DNA of 63,317 nt, taken from NCBI RefSeq assembly GCF_022538055.1, contig NZ_JAKZAM010000031.1, positions 1 through 63,317 of the forward strand, read 5' to 3'. Position numbers and translations under genes: made by a program. Origin of the DNA: Cognataquiflexum nitidum. Its GTDB lineage: Bacteria > Bacteroidota > Bacteroidia > Cytophagales > Cyclobacteriaceae. The notes beneath the pieces were generated by a model. The model was not told the origin of the DNA, searched no databases, and saw only the letters and a list, made by a program, of their open reading frames with translations. Shown here piece after piece: positions 1-8,760 of the stretch. Every line of letters begins with the position of its first letter. Within the stretch, counting starts at the first letter, position 1.

Positions 1-70
<70 letters not shown>

Positions 71-459
71 TATAGTTATTTTCTCAGCATCACTGCTGAT
101 TCGTTTCCTAATCCTATTGCTTCTGTTTGTATGGATATACAAACAGTATTTTGTGTTATTTCTCCAGTACTTCAATGAACTTTTACCACTCTTTTCAGCA
201 GTAATGTAAGACCTTGTCTTAAAAGCGAGTGCAAATATCGGGATATAAATCTGAACTTGCAAAACCAAAGCCAAAAAAAGAATGAATTTATTTTTTGACT
301 TGAAATTGAGATGTATTGTTAGACAAATATCAGACCTCTTTTGGCTGAACTTTGTCGTAATCGGATTGCAAACTTAGCAGACTGAATTAATATTACCAAA
401 CTGTAATGTTAAAAAAACTGCATGTGTAACCTAAGTATCTGTATACAAGAAGAATGTTT
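71..459 (-). promoter_or_regulatory. rRNA operon leader and promoter region
   Basis: This stretch of about 390 bases has no credible coding frame and separates the 16S gene from the DUF2480 gene on the same strand. Read on the minus strand, TTTTG (264-260), 20 bases and GATATTTG (239-232) resemble the Bacteroidota promoter TTTG-N19-TAnnTTTG. That would start a leader of roughly 150 bases before the 16S 5' end. The -7 box is not perfect, and a second promoter further upstream is possible. Positions 420-459 would carry transcription out of the DUF2480 operon; no strong terminator was seen there. Confidence 0.5.
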
Positions 460-966
460 TTACTTAGGAGCCTTGTATAACGGTACAGTACTGCAGGGTT
501 CTCCATACATGATGGATTTTGCAAAGGGTTGGATTATAGCCTGAATCCTCCCATATGCATACAAGGGGACTGGATATTTACTACAACCTTTGATGACGAC
601 AGGTCTATTTTCGTAATCCTTTGGCTTGACTTCTGAAATCGCTTTCTCAAAAAGATATTGTTCCAAGTCGTCCATTCCTCCAATCACAAATTCAACCCCA
701 GCTTTTGAAAGATAGGTTCCTACCAACATAAAAGCCCAGTTTGGTACAATGGCATCTGCTGAACAGAATATAGCAACCAATTTACCGTTATATCTTTTCC
801 AATCTATTTTATTAAGATCTGCCCTGAATTCTTTTTCCTTCAAAACCAATTCTTGAAAAAGAAATTCTTTGAGGTCAAAACCGACCCTTTCTTCATTCCT
901 ATAAAAGGTTTCAAGGTCAATGGTAATGATGGGGCTAGACGCTACTCTGTTTACAATTTCGCTCAT
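460..966 (-). CDS. DUF2480 family protein
   Basis: The 168-residue product matches the DUF2480 family, conserved in Bacteroidota and of unknown function. It has no signal peptide or membrane segment, so it is probably cytoplasmic. Recognisable parts are an N-terminal ITIDLETFY segment, a central IFCSADAIVPNWAFML segment and a cysteine in the KGCSKYPVP motif. Its start codon overlaps the stop of tsaB by four bases (ATGA, 963-966), so it is translationally coupled as the last gene of the rpmH-rnpA-S41-tsaB group. The context suggests a housekeeping role, but no reaction can be assigned. Confidence 0.85.
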   Translation of the reverse strand: MSEIVNRVASSPIITIDLETFYRNEERVGFDLKEFLFQELVLKEKEFRADLNKIDWKRYNGKLVAIFCSADAIVPNWAFMLVGTYLSKAGVEFVIGGMDDLEQYLFEKAISEVKPKDYENRPVVIKGCSKYPVPLYAYGRIQAIIQPFAKSIMYGEPCSTVPLYKAPK

Positions 967-1652
967 ATTAAAAGTGGGTTCTTTTTTGAAGCTAAAACCC
1001 GAAATTCCTTCAAGTAGTTCGGTTCAAAATAAGCGATATCTTCAAAAGATTTATTGATAAATTTTTTGTAGGCCAAGAAACCGATTGATGACGCGGAATT
1101 TAAATTCGGCAAAAAGATGGAATTTTCATGGTCAAGAATGTCAAGAAGCTTTTTTAGACCATCACCTAAAAAAAACACTTTACTGGTATTCAGATAGTTC
1201 AAAAATGGATTCCCTTCTATTTCAAGCGGGTGGGATGACTCTATCAATTTGCCATCAAAACCAAATATACTTGTGTAAACCTCCATTCTTCTGGCATCCA
1301 ACAATGGGATAACGAAATCATTGAGCCCAGATAATGGGAATGCCTGAAAAGCCAAGGCCTCTAATGTATCCACTGCAATTAGGGGTATATTGAATGCAAA
1401 AGCCAATCCTTTGGCAACCGAAACCCCTATCCTCAAGCCTGTATATGAACCCGGACCTGAGGAAATCGCAACTGCAGAAAGATCGGATGGTTTCAGTCCC
1501 GACTCATTAAACATTCCCTCAACCAAAAGCATCAATTGCTTAGCATGGGTATTTTCCTGATCAAGCTCAGACAACCTCAGCAACTTCCCTTCTCTATGTA
1601 ATGCTACAGAACAAATAGATGTTGCGGATTCTATCGAAAGGATCAATGCCAT
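963..1652 (-). CDS. tsaB: tRNA N6-threonylcarbamoyladenosine synthesis protein TsaB
   Basis: TsaB is the non-catalytic partner that pairs with TsaD and TsaE to place the threonylcarbamoyl group on A37 of ANN-decoding tRNAs. The 229-residue protein has the family N-terminus (LILSIESATSICSVAL) and the hallmark SSGPGSYTGLRIG at about residues 64-76, both typical of the ASKHA-fold TsaB/YeaZ group. Length is normal. It begins 12 bases after the S41 protease stop and overlaps the DUF2480 start by four bases. It is cytoplasmic, and a constitutive role is expected. Confidence 0.95.
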   Translation of the reverse strand: MALILSIESATSICSVALHREGKLLRLSELDQENTHAKQLMLLVEGMFNESGLKPSDLSAVAISSGPGSYTGLRIGVSVAKGLAFAFNIPLIAVDTLEALAFQAFPLSGLNDFVIPLLDARRMEVYTSIFGFDGKLIESSHPLEIEGNPFLNYLNTSKVFFLGDGLKKLLDILDHENSIFLPNLNSASSIGFLAYKKFINKSFEDIAYFEPNYLKEFRVLASKKNPLLI

Positions 1653-1664
1653 ACAAGAGCTGAA

Positions 1665-3332
1665 TTATTTTACTGAGGCTGATAGAACCCTGTTAATTTC
1701 ATTTGTATTGGAAAGGATTTTTAAGGCAGCTTTGGCATCTTCATCATTTACGAGAGAAGCTTCTACTATACCTTGTTGAAAAAAATATCTTGAAACCAGC
1801 TCTTCCCTCAATGCTTCCTTAATTTCAAATTTGAAGGTGACCAAGTCCTGCTCCTTGTTATGGCTTACTTTTTTCTTAAGATCATCTATGGTTGGCTTGA
1901 TATCATCAAAAAATTTCTCCTTCAATGCGTACTTTTCCAGATCTTCAAGTGTTTTTTCAACATATGTGGTATAATCGTAATCTTTTCCTTCTAAAGAGGC
2001 CACGAAGTCGGCATAAATTTCTTCTGTAACCACAAAATCCTTGGGACTGGAAATCATCTCATTTTCAAGGAAAAACTTGTTACCAAATTCAAAAACAAGA
2101 TTTCTTGCCACCAAACTGTAGGTAATTGGTGCAAACGATTTGGATTCCGTTCTTTGGTCAGGTTCAATACCGGCTCCATCGAGTACAATTCGACCGTTTT
2201 TCGTCTTAAATTCCTTCCTTAGCGAATCAGGAATTGAAATTGAATTCCCATTTTCATCCCTATTTACTTGACTATAATCTATAGCTTGAATACATCTGCC
2301 ACTTGGTATATAATACTTTGCTGTTGTGATTTTTACCTGGGAGTTGTATGAAAGCGGAACCGTGGTCTGCACCAAGCCTTTTCCAAAGGTCTTTCTTCCA
2401 ACTAGAACTGCCCTGTCATAATCCTGAAGTGCGCCGGCGACAATTTCGGCTGCTGAAGCACTCCTTTCATTGATCAAAACCACCATAGGTATGTCCTTAT
2501 CAAGTGGTGACTTCGTCGTTTTGTAAACCGAATTCACATTTTCAAGCTTTCCAATCGTCCTGACAACTTCTTTTCCTTTGGGAATAAACAAGTTGACAAT
2601 TTCAACTGCCTCCTTCAAAATACCTCCTGGATTATCCCTTACATCCAACACTAGCCTCGTGATTCCTTGGGATTTTAGATCAACCAATGCATTTCTGACA
2701 TCAGATGCAGCATTTGTGGTAAAGTCTGACAGTTTGATGTATCCTGTTTGGTCATCGAGTTTGCCATAAAACGGAACGTTGCTGATGACGATTTTCTTTC
2801 TTGTCAAATTCACTGAAATAGTGTCAGCACCTCTTTTTACCTGAACAAAAACATTGGTATTGGCAGGACCCTTTAATAATTTTGAAATATCAGAAGTAAG
2901 ACTATTGACAACGTCGACTGTATCCACTTTCAGAATTTGATCTCCAATCCGCAATCCTGCCGATTGTGCGGGAAATCCCTTGTAGGGCATTAAAATCATG
3001 TTTGAGCCAATCCTGTTTCCAATCAAAGCACCTACTCCTGCATATTCCCCGGTGGTCATCAGTCTAAAATCATCTGAGTTCTCTTCAGGAATAAATTCAG
3101 TATATGGATCCAACTCTTCGAGCATGGCGTTGATTCCGATTGTAACCAATTCCTCCGCATTGATCTCATCGACATAGTAGGAATCCAATTCCCTAATTAG
3201 GGATGCGAAAATGTCCAGGTTTTTTGCAATGGCAAATAACTTGTCATTTTTGTTAACAAATGAAAACAGCAATCCTACCGTAAGAACTGCTGAGAGCATA
3301 AGGATTACAGGTTTTTTGAAATTTCTGTTCAT
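1665..3332 (-). CDS. S41 family C-terminal processing protease with PDZ domain
   Basis: This 555-residue periplasmic serine protease is of the CtpA/Tsp type. Order of parts: an N-terminal membrane anchor or signal segment (residues 8-26), a helical region, a PDZ domain (about 90-170), the S41 catalytic domain (about 185-370) and a long charged C-terminal extension. The catalytic serine is Ser293 in ERSASAAEIVAG, and the catalytic lysine is Lys318 in TFGKGLVQ, 25 residues later as in E. coli Tsp. Such proteases trim or degrade exported proteins from their C-termini. The start overlaps the rnpA stop by four bases (ATGA). Confidence 0.93.
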   Translation of the reverse strand: MNRNFKKPVILMLSAVLTVGLLFSFVNKNDKLFAIAKNLDIFASLIRELDSYYVDEINAEELVTIGINAMLEELDPYTEFIPEENSDDFRLMTTGEYAGVGALIGNRIGSNMILMPYKGFPAQSAGLRIGDQILKVDTVDVVNSLTSDISKLLKGPANTNVFVQVKRGADTISVNLTRKKIVISNVPFYGKLDDQTGYIKLSDFTTNAASDVRNALVDLKSQGITRLVLDVRDNPGGILKEAVEIVNLFIPKGKEVVRTIGKLENVNSVYKTTKSPLDKDIPMVVLINERSASAAEIVAGALQDYDRAVLVGRKTFGKGLVQTTVPLSYNSQVKITTAKYYIPSGRCIQAIDYSQVNRDENGNSISIPDSLRKEFKTKNGRIVLDGAGIEPDQRTESKSFAPITYSLVARNLVFEFGNKFFLENEMISSPKDFVVTEEIYADFVASLEGKDYDYTTYVEKTLEDLEKYALKEKFFDDIKPTIDDLKKKVSHNKEQDLVTFKFEIKEALREELVSRYFFQQGIVEASLVNDEDAKAALKILSNTNEINRVLSASVK

Positions 3333-3718
3333 GGATGGTTTTTGTCGGAAAGTGGCTTTTCCTTAATAGTGGTGAGTATTTTTTTTATTTTGGCCTCGAT
3401 GACATGAAATGTAACAATTTCTGAGGAAACGTAAATAAGGCCGATTATTTTTTTACCCTCAGCCATTTCCCCAAGAATTTGCTTGTTAAGTCTATAGGCC
3501 TCTCTCATCCTACGTTTGATCAGGTTCCTATTGACAGCTTTTTTGAGCTTCTTCTTTGAAACGGAAAACAATACCTGATTGGTTTCTGAAATATCAAAAT
3601 TGATTTCCAAAACCATTACCTTAAAGGGATATAAAAAAAAAGAGGAACCTTTGTCAAAAAGTTCCTTTATTAACTTTTTAGAATGCAATCTTTCATTCTT
3701 ATGAAGTTCGGAATTCAT
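3329..3718 (-). CDS. rnpA: Ribonuclease P protein component
   Basis: RnpA is the protein subunit that helps the RNase P RNA remove 5' leaders from pre-tRNAs. The 129-residue basic protein carries the family RNR signature (KKAVNRNLIKRRMREAYR, residues 59-76) and the FSVSKK segment before it. It follows rpmH by 46 bases in the usual rpmH-rnpA order and overlaps the downstream protease gene. The rpmH-rnpA pair is one of the most conserved bacterial gene orders, which supports the call. Confidence 0.95.
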   Translation of the reverse strand: MNSELHKNERLHSKKLIKELFDKGSSFFLYPFKVMVLEINFDISETNQVLFSVSKKKLKKAVNRNLIKRRMREAYRLNKQILGEMAEGKKIIGLIYVSSEIVTFHVIEAKIKKILTTIKEKPLSDKNHP

Positions 3719-3764
3719 TGCATTTTGATTTGCGTATTAAATATACGAAACTAAATGCTCAAAA

Positions 3765-3923
3765 TTACTTCTTCAAAGTCTTTTCAGAAGATACTGTAAG
3801 TTTGTGTCTTCCTTTTGCTCTTCTGGATTTCAATACTCTCCTACCGTTAGCAGTGGACATTCTAAGTTTGAATCCATGCTTGTTTCTTCTTTTTCTTCGA
3901 GAAGGCTGAAATGTTCTTTTCAT
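3765..3923 (-). CDS. rpmH: 50S ribosomal protein L34
   Basis: This 52-residue gene was found by translating the minus strand. The protein starts MKRTFQPSRRKRRNKHGF and continues through FKLRMSTANGRRVLKSRRAKGRHKL to a TAA stop at 3767-3765. These are the diagnostic L34 motifs, with a short family-typical C-terminal tail (TVSSEKTLKK). It is the first gene of the rpmH-rnpA operon and sits about 70 bases downstream of a near-perfect Bacteroidota promoter. Confidence 0.97.
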   Translation of the reverse strand: MKRTFQPSRRKRRNKHGFKLRMSTANGRRVLKSRRAKGRHKLTVSSEKTLKK

Positions 3924-3990
3924 GACGCTATCTATTTAATATTTTGTGCTTTGCTTGTTGAATTCCTGAAGGTTGCCCTTTAAAGGACTG

Positions 3991-4021
3991 CAAAGATAGA
4001 TAACCTTTTTTTATTTACAAA
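3991..4021 (-). promoter_or_regulatory. Promoter of the rpmH-rnpA operon
   Basis: On the minus strand TTTG (4021-4018) is followed after exactly 19 bases by TATCTTTG (3998-3991). This matches the Bacteroidota sigma-A consensus TTTG-N19-TAnnTTTG at every defined position. Transcription would start near 3985 and give a leader of about 60 bases before the rpmH ATG. It is the cleanest promoter seen in the window. Confidence 0.75.
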
Positions 4022-4030
4022 CCGTAGATT

Positions 4031-4038
4031 TACTTTTG
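4031..4038 (+). promoter_or_regulatory. Candidate -7 box for the M61 peptidase gene
   Basis: TACTTTTG fits TAnnTTTG and lies 24 bases before the ATG at 4063. A T-rich stretch at 4006-4016 could serve as the -33 element, but no clear TTG is present there. It is divergent from the rpmH promoter only ten bases away, so the two promoters may interfere. Confidence 0.4.
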
Positions 4039-4062
4039 TTTTGAATCCAAAGAATTTAGCCA

Positions 4063-5718
4063 ATGCATTATTCGATTGTGAGGAATTCACACACTTCCCA
4101 ATTTATACAAATCCAACTGGAAATTTCCTGCCATCAAATGGAAACAATCTGTCTCCAATTGCCTTCTTGGAGGCCTGGCAGGTATGAATTGACCAACTAT
4201 GCCCAAAAAATAAGGGGTTTTGAAGTACTTGCTAAGGGATCGGAAATTGCTTGGAAAAAAACGGTCAAAGACCTTTGGGAATTTACAGCTACTGAGTCCG
4301 GACAATATTTCATCAATTATGAGTTTTATTGTAATCAGATGGACGCAGGTGGCAGTTGGTCTGATGACCAACAATTATACCTCAATTTCAGTAATTTCAT
4401 TTTCGAGGTTTTAAAGAGGAAAAATGAAAAAATCAGCATTTCAATTGAATTACCCGGTGATTATAAAGTTGCAACTGCGCTTAAAAAAATCGGTATCAAT
4501 AAATGGGAATCTGTGTCTTTTCAACATCTGATGGACAGTCCATTATTGGCAAGTGCAGAATTGAAACATTTTTCTTATTCAGTAAATGGTTCGACATTTC
4601 ATATTTGGATTCAGGGGGAAATTCATTTTCAAATTGAAAACTTGATTGCTGTATTTCATTCCTTTTCTGAAAAGCAAATCGAAGATTTTGGAGAATTCCC
4701 CGCGGAGGATTACCATTTTATATTTCTGCTTTTGCCTTACAAGCACTATCACGGTGTCGAACACGCCTATTCTTCAGTCATTACCTTTGGCCCCGCCCAC
4801 GCATTATCAGAAAAATCCGAATTGGATCAACTCATTGGGGTAAGTTCCCATGAGCTTTACCACTTTTGGAATGTCTGCCGTATAAGGCCTAAAGGCATTC
4901 TTCCTTATGATCTTTCCAAAGAAGTCTATTTGAAGGAAGGTCTAGTCATGGAAGGAGTCACTACCTATATGGGGGATTACTACCTCCTTAAATCAGGATA
5001 TTATAAATTGGAAGAATACCTCCTGATTCTTCAAAAACAGATTCAACGTGAGTTTGACGGCTTCGGATGGCAAAATCAGTCCATTGTTGAATCAAGTTTT
5101 GACCTGTGGCTCGATGGTTATAAAGGTGGAATCCCTGAAAAAAAAGTCAGTATTTACAACCGCGGTGCTTTGCTTTCACTCTGTATGGATCTGATGCTAC
5201 GGAAGTCAGGATCTTCGCTTGCCAAAGTATTGAAAGAAATGTGGGAGAAATTCGGAAAAACGCAGATTGGGTATGCCATTGGGGATTTTGAAAAGTTGGT
5301 AGTGTCTCATGCAAAAGAAAAGGAATCGATGACAGACTTCTTTTGGGATTTTGTTTGGGGTAAAAATGACTTGCTTCCCTATTTGAAATCCTTATTGGCC
5401 AATATAAATATCGAACTCCTAGAAAATTTTGAAAACAATAACCTGCTTCATTTCTTTGGAATCCGAAAAGAAGAATCTGGCATCGTCACACAGCTTCATC
5501 CGCATGCTGATGCATACAAGATACTTATGAAAAATGATCGGATTCTGGAAGATGACAGCATCAATACAATCGGACATCAAGTCAATCTCAAAATTGAAAG
5601 GTTGGGAAGAACCATTACTGTAGTACTCCCAAAGAGTCAGAAAATGTATTTCCCAAAATTCATACTCCATGCAAAAAAAGACAATGTATCAAGTCTCCAA
5701 GGACTTATTGGAGAATGA
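4063..5718 (+). CDS. M61 family metallopeptidase (glycyl aminopeptidase-like)
   Basis: The 551-residue protein matches family M61. It has an N-terminal beta-rich domain (about 1-160) followed by a gluzincin-type catalytic domain. His263, Glu264 and His267 in SSHELYHFWN form the HExxH zinc site, and LKEGLVMEGVTTY about 30 residues later supplies the third ligand, as expected. The C-terminal 100 residues (INIELLENFENN onward) resemble a weak PDZ-like tail. No obvious signal peptide is visible, unlike many family members, so it may be cytoplasmic. It is monocistronic and ends before a strong terminator. Confidence 0.88.
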   Translation: MHYSIVRNSHTSQFIQIQLEISCHQMETICLQLPSWRPGRYELTNYAQKIRGFEVLAKGSEIAWKKTVKDLWEFTATESGQYFINYEFYCNQMDAGGSWSDDQQLYLNFSNFIFEVLKRKNEKISISIELPGDYKVATALKKIGINKWESVSFQHLMDSPLLASAELKHFSYSVNGSTFHIWIQGEIHFQIENLIAVFHSFSEKQIEDFGEFPAEDYHFIFLLLPYKHYHGVEHAYSSVITFGPAHALSEKSELDQLIGVSSHELYHFWNVCRIRPKGILPYDLSKEVYLKEGLVMEGVTTYMGDYYLLKSGYYKLEEYLLILQKQIQREFDGFGWQNQSIVESSFDLWLDGYKGGIPEKKVSIYNRGALLSLCMDLMLRKSGSSLAKVLKEMWEKFGKTQIGYAIGDFEKLVVSHAKEKESMTDFFWDFVWGKNDLLPYLKSLLANINIELLENFENNNLLHFFGIRKEESGIVTQLHPHADAYKILMKNDRILEDDSINTIGHQVNLKIERLGRTITVVLPKSQKMYFPKFILHAKKDNVSSLQGLIGE

Positions 5719-5823
5719 CGGACTAATTGGATTCTGCAGGGATTTTTAACTCCTTGAAATTGTTTGGACAGCATTGCGGGATTTTCGAAAAAACAAAAAT
5801 CAGATTTTTGATAGGGGAAAAAC

Positions 5824-5860
5824 AAAAAAAAGGGCTTCCATATTTCAGGAAGCCCTTTTT
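5824..5860. terminator. Bidirectional terminator between convergent genes
   Basis: AGGGCTTCC and GGAAGCCCT form a 9-bp perfect stem around an 8-base loop, flanked by an A-run on the left and a T-run on the right. It can end both the M61 transcript (plus) and the 5880-6617 transcript (minus). Confidence 0.85.
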
Positions 5861-5879
5861 GGCACAAAATAGTTTTGAT

Positions 5880-6617
5880 TTATTTGAAATCTTCATCAGA
5901 AAGCTCTTGGTTGAATTTCATTGAAACCATTTTTGCTTCCAAAGCCACGGGCAACATTGGGTTTTTGATTGAAAGTCTCATGGGAACTTTAACTCCCTCG
6001 ATCTCTGTGTAATCCATGTAAGAAACATCACCTGTTGCATCAGAGCTTGTTCTCAATTTTAAACCTGAAGCAACTGAATAATATTCTGCGGTTTTCATCC
6101 CGTTTGGGGCGGTGATAATCAATTTGTAGGCATCTTCTTCATCGATAATTTCAGTACCTTGAACCTCCAGAACATATCCCAAATCCTCGTAATGCATCTC
6201 AGGGAAAACAAAAGTCTGGGCTTTCAACATAGATACCATTTCTTCGGTTAATTCTTGTTCCTGTCCCATACCCGACATTTTTCCTTTACCGTTTGCAAGC
6301 ACTGTTTTCTGGGCAACATTACCCATCACCGATGTTTCCTGGAGCATTCGGCCATTGACTTGATCAGAAATGCCACGGATGATGATTGCATTCCCTTGAA
6401 AATCAGCCTCCATTACTAGTACCGAATTTTTGATTTTCTCAACATTTGCTTTACCACCTACAGCTTTGATATAATTATCAATGATAGTTGTGGGATCATT
6501 GTCCGCCCAACCATGTATTTCGGGTATATTGTTTTCTGTAAGGTTTATTTTGGCCGCGACATTTGATCCTGTCAAAATGATTCCCATTGCGAGCGCTACA
6601 ATAAATAGTTTTTTCAT
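5880..6617 (-). CDS. Secreted protein homologous to the C-terminal domain of the adjacent M16 protein
   Basis: The 245-residue product has a signal peptide (MKKLFIVALAMGIILTGSNVAA) and one domain of about 200 residues. That domain aligns over its whole length with the last 200 residues of the neighbouring M16-like protein. Shared landmarks include IENYLSAIGG/IDNYIKAVGG, a VMGNVA/MMGNVA step, FPEMHYEDLGY/FPELHYEELGY and YSVASGLKLRT/YSVESGLKIKT. The fold probably resembles the LolA/LolB-like or outer-membrane lipoprotein-sorting group, but this is inference. It lies 56 bases downstream of the M16 gene, beyond a terminator hairpin. Function is unknown. Confidence 0.8.
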   Translation of the reverse strand: MKKLFIVALAMGIILTGSNVAAKINLTENNIPEIHGWADNDPTTIIDNYIKAVGGKANVEKIKNSVLVMEADFQGNAIIIRGISDQVNGRMLQETSVMGNVAQKTVLANGKGKMSGMGQEQELTEEMVSMLKAQTFVFPEMHYEDLGYVLEVQGTEIIDEEDAYKLIITAPNGMKTAEYYSVASGLKLRTSSDATGDVSYMDYTEIEGVKVPMRLSIKNPMLPVALEAKMVSMKFNQELSDEDFK

Positions 6618-6641
6618 TATCTTTTTTTTTGAAATTTAAAC

Positions 6642-6667
6642 AAAAAAAGAGGGGAAGAACCCCTCTT
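6642..6667 (-). terminator. Terminator downstream of the M16-like gene
   Basis: Read on the minus strand, AGAGGGG and CCCCTCT pair around a 5-base loop and are followed by a run of T residues. It separates the M16 gene from the downstream domain paralogue and suggests only partial read-through. Confidence 0.75.
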
Positions 6668-6673
6668 CTAAAT

Positions 6674-8716
6674 TTATTTTATATCGTCTTCAGAGATAGA
6701 AACATTGAATTCGATTTTTTCCACTTTAGTTTCCAAAGGCATAGGAATCATCGGTGATTTCAACAACATCATCATAGGGTATTTGACACCCTCTACTTCC
6801 TGATAATCGCTGTAAAACATGTCGCCTGCCTCGGCGCTTTCTGTTTTGATTTTCAATCCAGATTCCACACTGTAATAATTGATTTGCTTGGAACCGGTAG
6901 GATTAGAAATAATTAATTTGTAGGCATTCTCGCCTTCTACATCTTTTATTCCTTCCAAAACCATGGAATAACCTAATTCTTCGTAATGTAATTCGGGGAA
7001 AATATACATGCTCATTTTGGCCGCTTCGTATTGTTCGTCCGTCAATTCTGTGGATTGTCCCATGGCAGTAACAGAACCTTTCCCATCCTTGATGACCGTA
7101 TTGGAAGCAACATTTCCCATCATCATAACTCTTTGTGCAAACGCTCCCTTAGGCTCGTCATAGACAGCTACGAAATTCAGTTTCATTCCCTGAATTTCGG
7201 CGACAGATTCCATTTTGGAAGTCCTGATGGCTTCGGCTTTACTTTCTCCGCCTATTGCTGAAAGGTAATTTTCAATGACCTGCTCCGCATCCATCTCTGT
7301 GTCCATTGCAATCTGCCGCTCAGGCTCCGCCATATTGGTAAACCTTTTTACATCACCAAAAGCAAGAAGGCTTTTTTCAATTGCAGCTCCGTTTCCTACG
7401 ACCGTAATGTACATGTTGTCAGGCTTCATGAATTTTTTTGCTGCAGCATTGATATCGGCAACAGTCAAGGCATTCAATTTCTGAAGATAAGTGGCATAGA
7501 AATCTTGTGGAAGCTTATACCTTTCGGTATTGATGGCAAAATTGGCAATCGTAGAAGGACTTTCTAGAGATCTTCCAAAAGAACCACTCAAATTTGCTTT
7601 CGCATTGACCAATTCCTCTTCTGTGATGCCATTGTCCCGAAGGTTTTTGATCTCATAAATCATCTCTGTGATGGCTGAATCTGTTGCAGTCTGTTTTACA
7701 CTTGCATTTGCAGAAAAACTTGTGATCAATTTGTCCGCACCAATGGAAGAATAGGCTCCATAAGTATAGCCCTTTTTCTCCCTTAGGTTCATGAATAACC
7801 TAGATGAAGCACCTCCGCCAAGAATATAATTCAAGACCCTTGAGGCCAAATAATCAGAATTGCTCAAGTTCATTTCTAGTGGATAAGTAACATCTACCAC
7901 TGTTTGCACAGAGGCTGCCCTGTCAACCAAGGCTACCATATTCTTGGCCGGAGGAGTTGGTTTGTCGTAAGACTTGGTTGGCACGGTGCCTTTTTCCCAT
8001 TTGCTGAAATATTTTTTGACCAAAGCTTCAGCTTCTTTCTTATTGATATCTCCGACAATGGCCAAGTAAGCGATGTTTGGCTTGAAATAAGTGCCATAAT
8101 GGGATTTAATATCCTCCACAGTTATATTTTTTACTGTAGCCTCGGTTTCGGATTCTCCATAAGGATGGTTAGTTCCAAAATTTAGGGTTGATGTCAGCCT
8201 TCCCGAAATGGCGTTCGGATCATCCTTACTTGCTGCCAATCCTGAAATCATCTGTTTTTTCAACTTATCCAGTTCTTCTTGAGGGAAAACCGGATTGTAA
8301 AGAACATCGGTCATCAACTCGAGAACCTTTTCCTGATGCTTTTTCAAAGAGGCCGCATAAATGGAACTGGCACTTGCATCTAATGACGCACCGATGAAAT
8401 CAATTTCCTCATCCAATTGGTCTTTGGTCCTATTTGCAGTACCGCCGGTCATCATCTGACCTACCATACCTAAAATACCTGCCTTTTCTCCTTCGAATAT
8501 AGGATCTCTCTCCAAAACCAAAGAAAATGCCACTCTTGGCAATTTCCTGTTTTCGACCACAAATACCTTAAGTCCATTTGGCAGGGTAAAAGAATCGGCA
8601 TTCCCAAGTTTGATTTCTCTCGCTGGACCGGGTTCTGGATAGGAGCTCCTATCAATCTGTGCAAAGCCTGTCTGAACGACACAAGCCAATAATATGTATA
8701 GAATTATATTTTTCAT
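6674..8716 (-). CDS. M16 family peptidase-like subunit lacking the HxxEH motif, with extra C-terminal domain
   Basis: The start is placed at the ATG at 8716, which gives a signal peptide (MKNIILYILLACVVQTGFAQ) and 680 residues; a longer TTG start at 8764 would overlap the upstream gene and add no known domain. Residues about 40-450 form two M16 (pitrilysin/insulinase) domains. The zinc motif is absent at the expected place (VGQMMTGGTANR instead of HxxEH), so this is the inactive partner of the active subunit encoded just upstream. Residues about 475-680 are an added domain duplicated in the next gene. It likely forms a periplasmic heterodimer. Confidence 0.87.
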   Translation of the reverse strand: MKNIILYILLACVVQTGFAQIDRSSYPEPGPAREIKLGNADSFTLPNGLKVFVVENRKLPRVAFSLVLERDPIFEGEKAGILGMVGQMMTGGTANRTKDQLDEEIDFIGASLDASASSIYAASLKKHQEKVLELMTDVLYNPVFPQEELDKLKKQMISGLAASKDDPNAISGRLTSTLNFGTNHPYGESETEATVKNITVEDIKSHYGTYFKPNIAYLAIVGDINKKEAEALVKKYFSKWEKGTVPTKSYDKPTPPAKNMVALVDRAASVQTVVDVTYPLEMNLSNSDYLASRVLNYILGGGASSRLFMNLREKKGYTYGAYSSIGADKLITSFSANASVKQTATDSAITEMIYEIKNLRDNGITEEELVNAKANLSGSFGRSLESPSTIANFAINTERYKLPQDFYATYLQKLNALTVADINAAAKKFMKPDNMYITVVGNGAAIEKSLLAFGDVKRFTNMAEPERQIAMDTEMDAEQVIENYLSAIGGESKAEAIRTSKMESVAEIQGMKLNFVAVYDEPKGAFAQRVMMMGNVASNTVIKDGKGSVTAMGQSTELTDEQYEAAKMSMYIFPELHYEELGYSMVLEGIKDVEGENAYKLIISNPTGSKQINYYSVESGLKIKTESAEAGDMFYSDYQEVEGVKYPMMMLLKSPMIPMPLETKVEKIEFNVSISEDDIK

Positions 8717-8760
8717 GTTTTTGAAATTGATGGATAAAAATGATTGGGATAAATCTTTTA

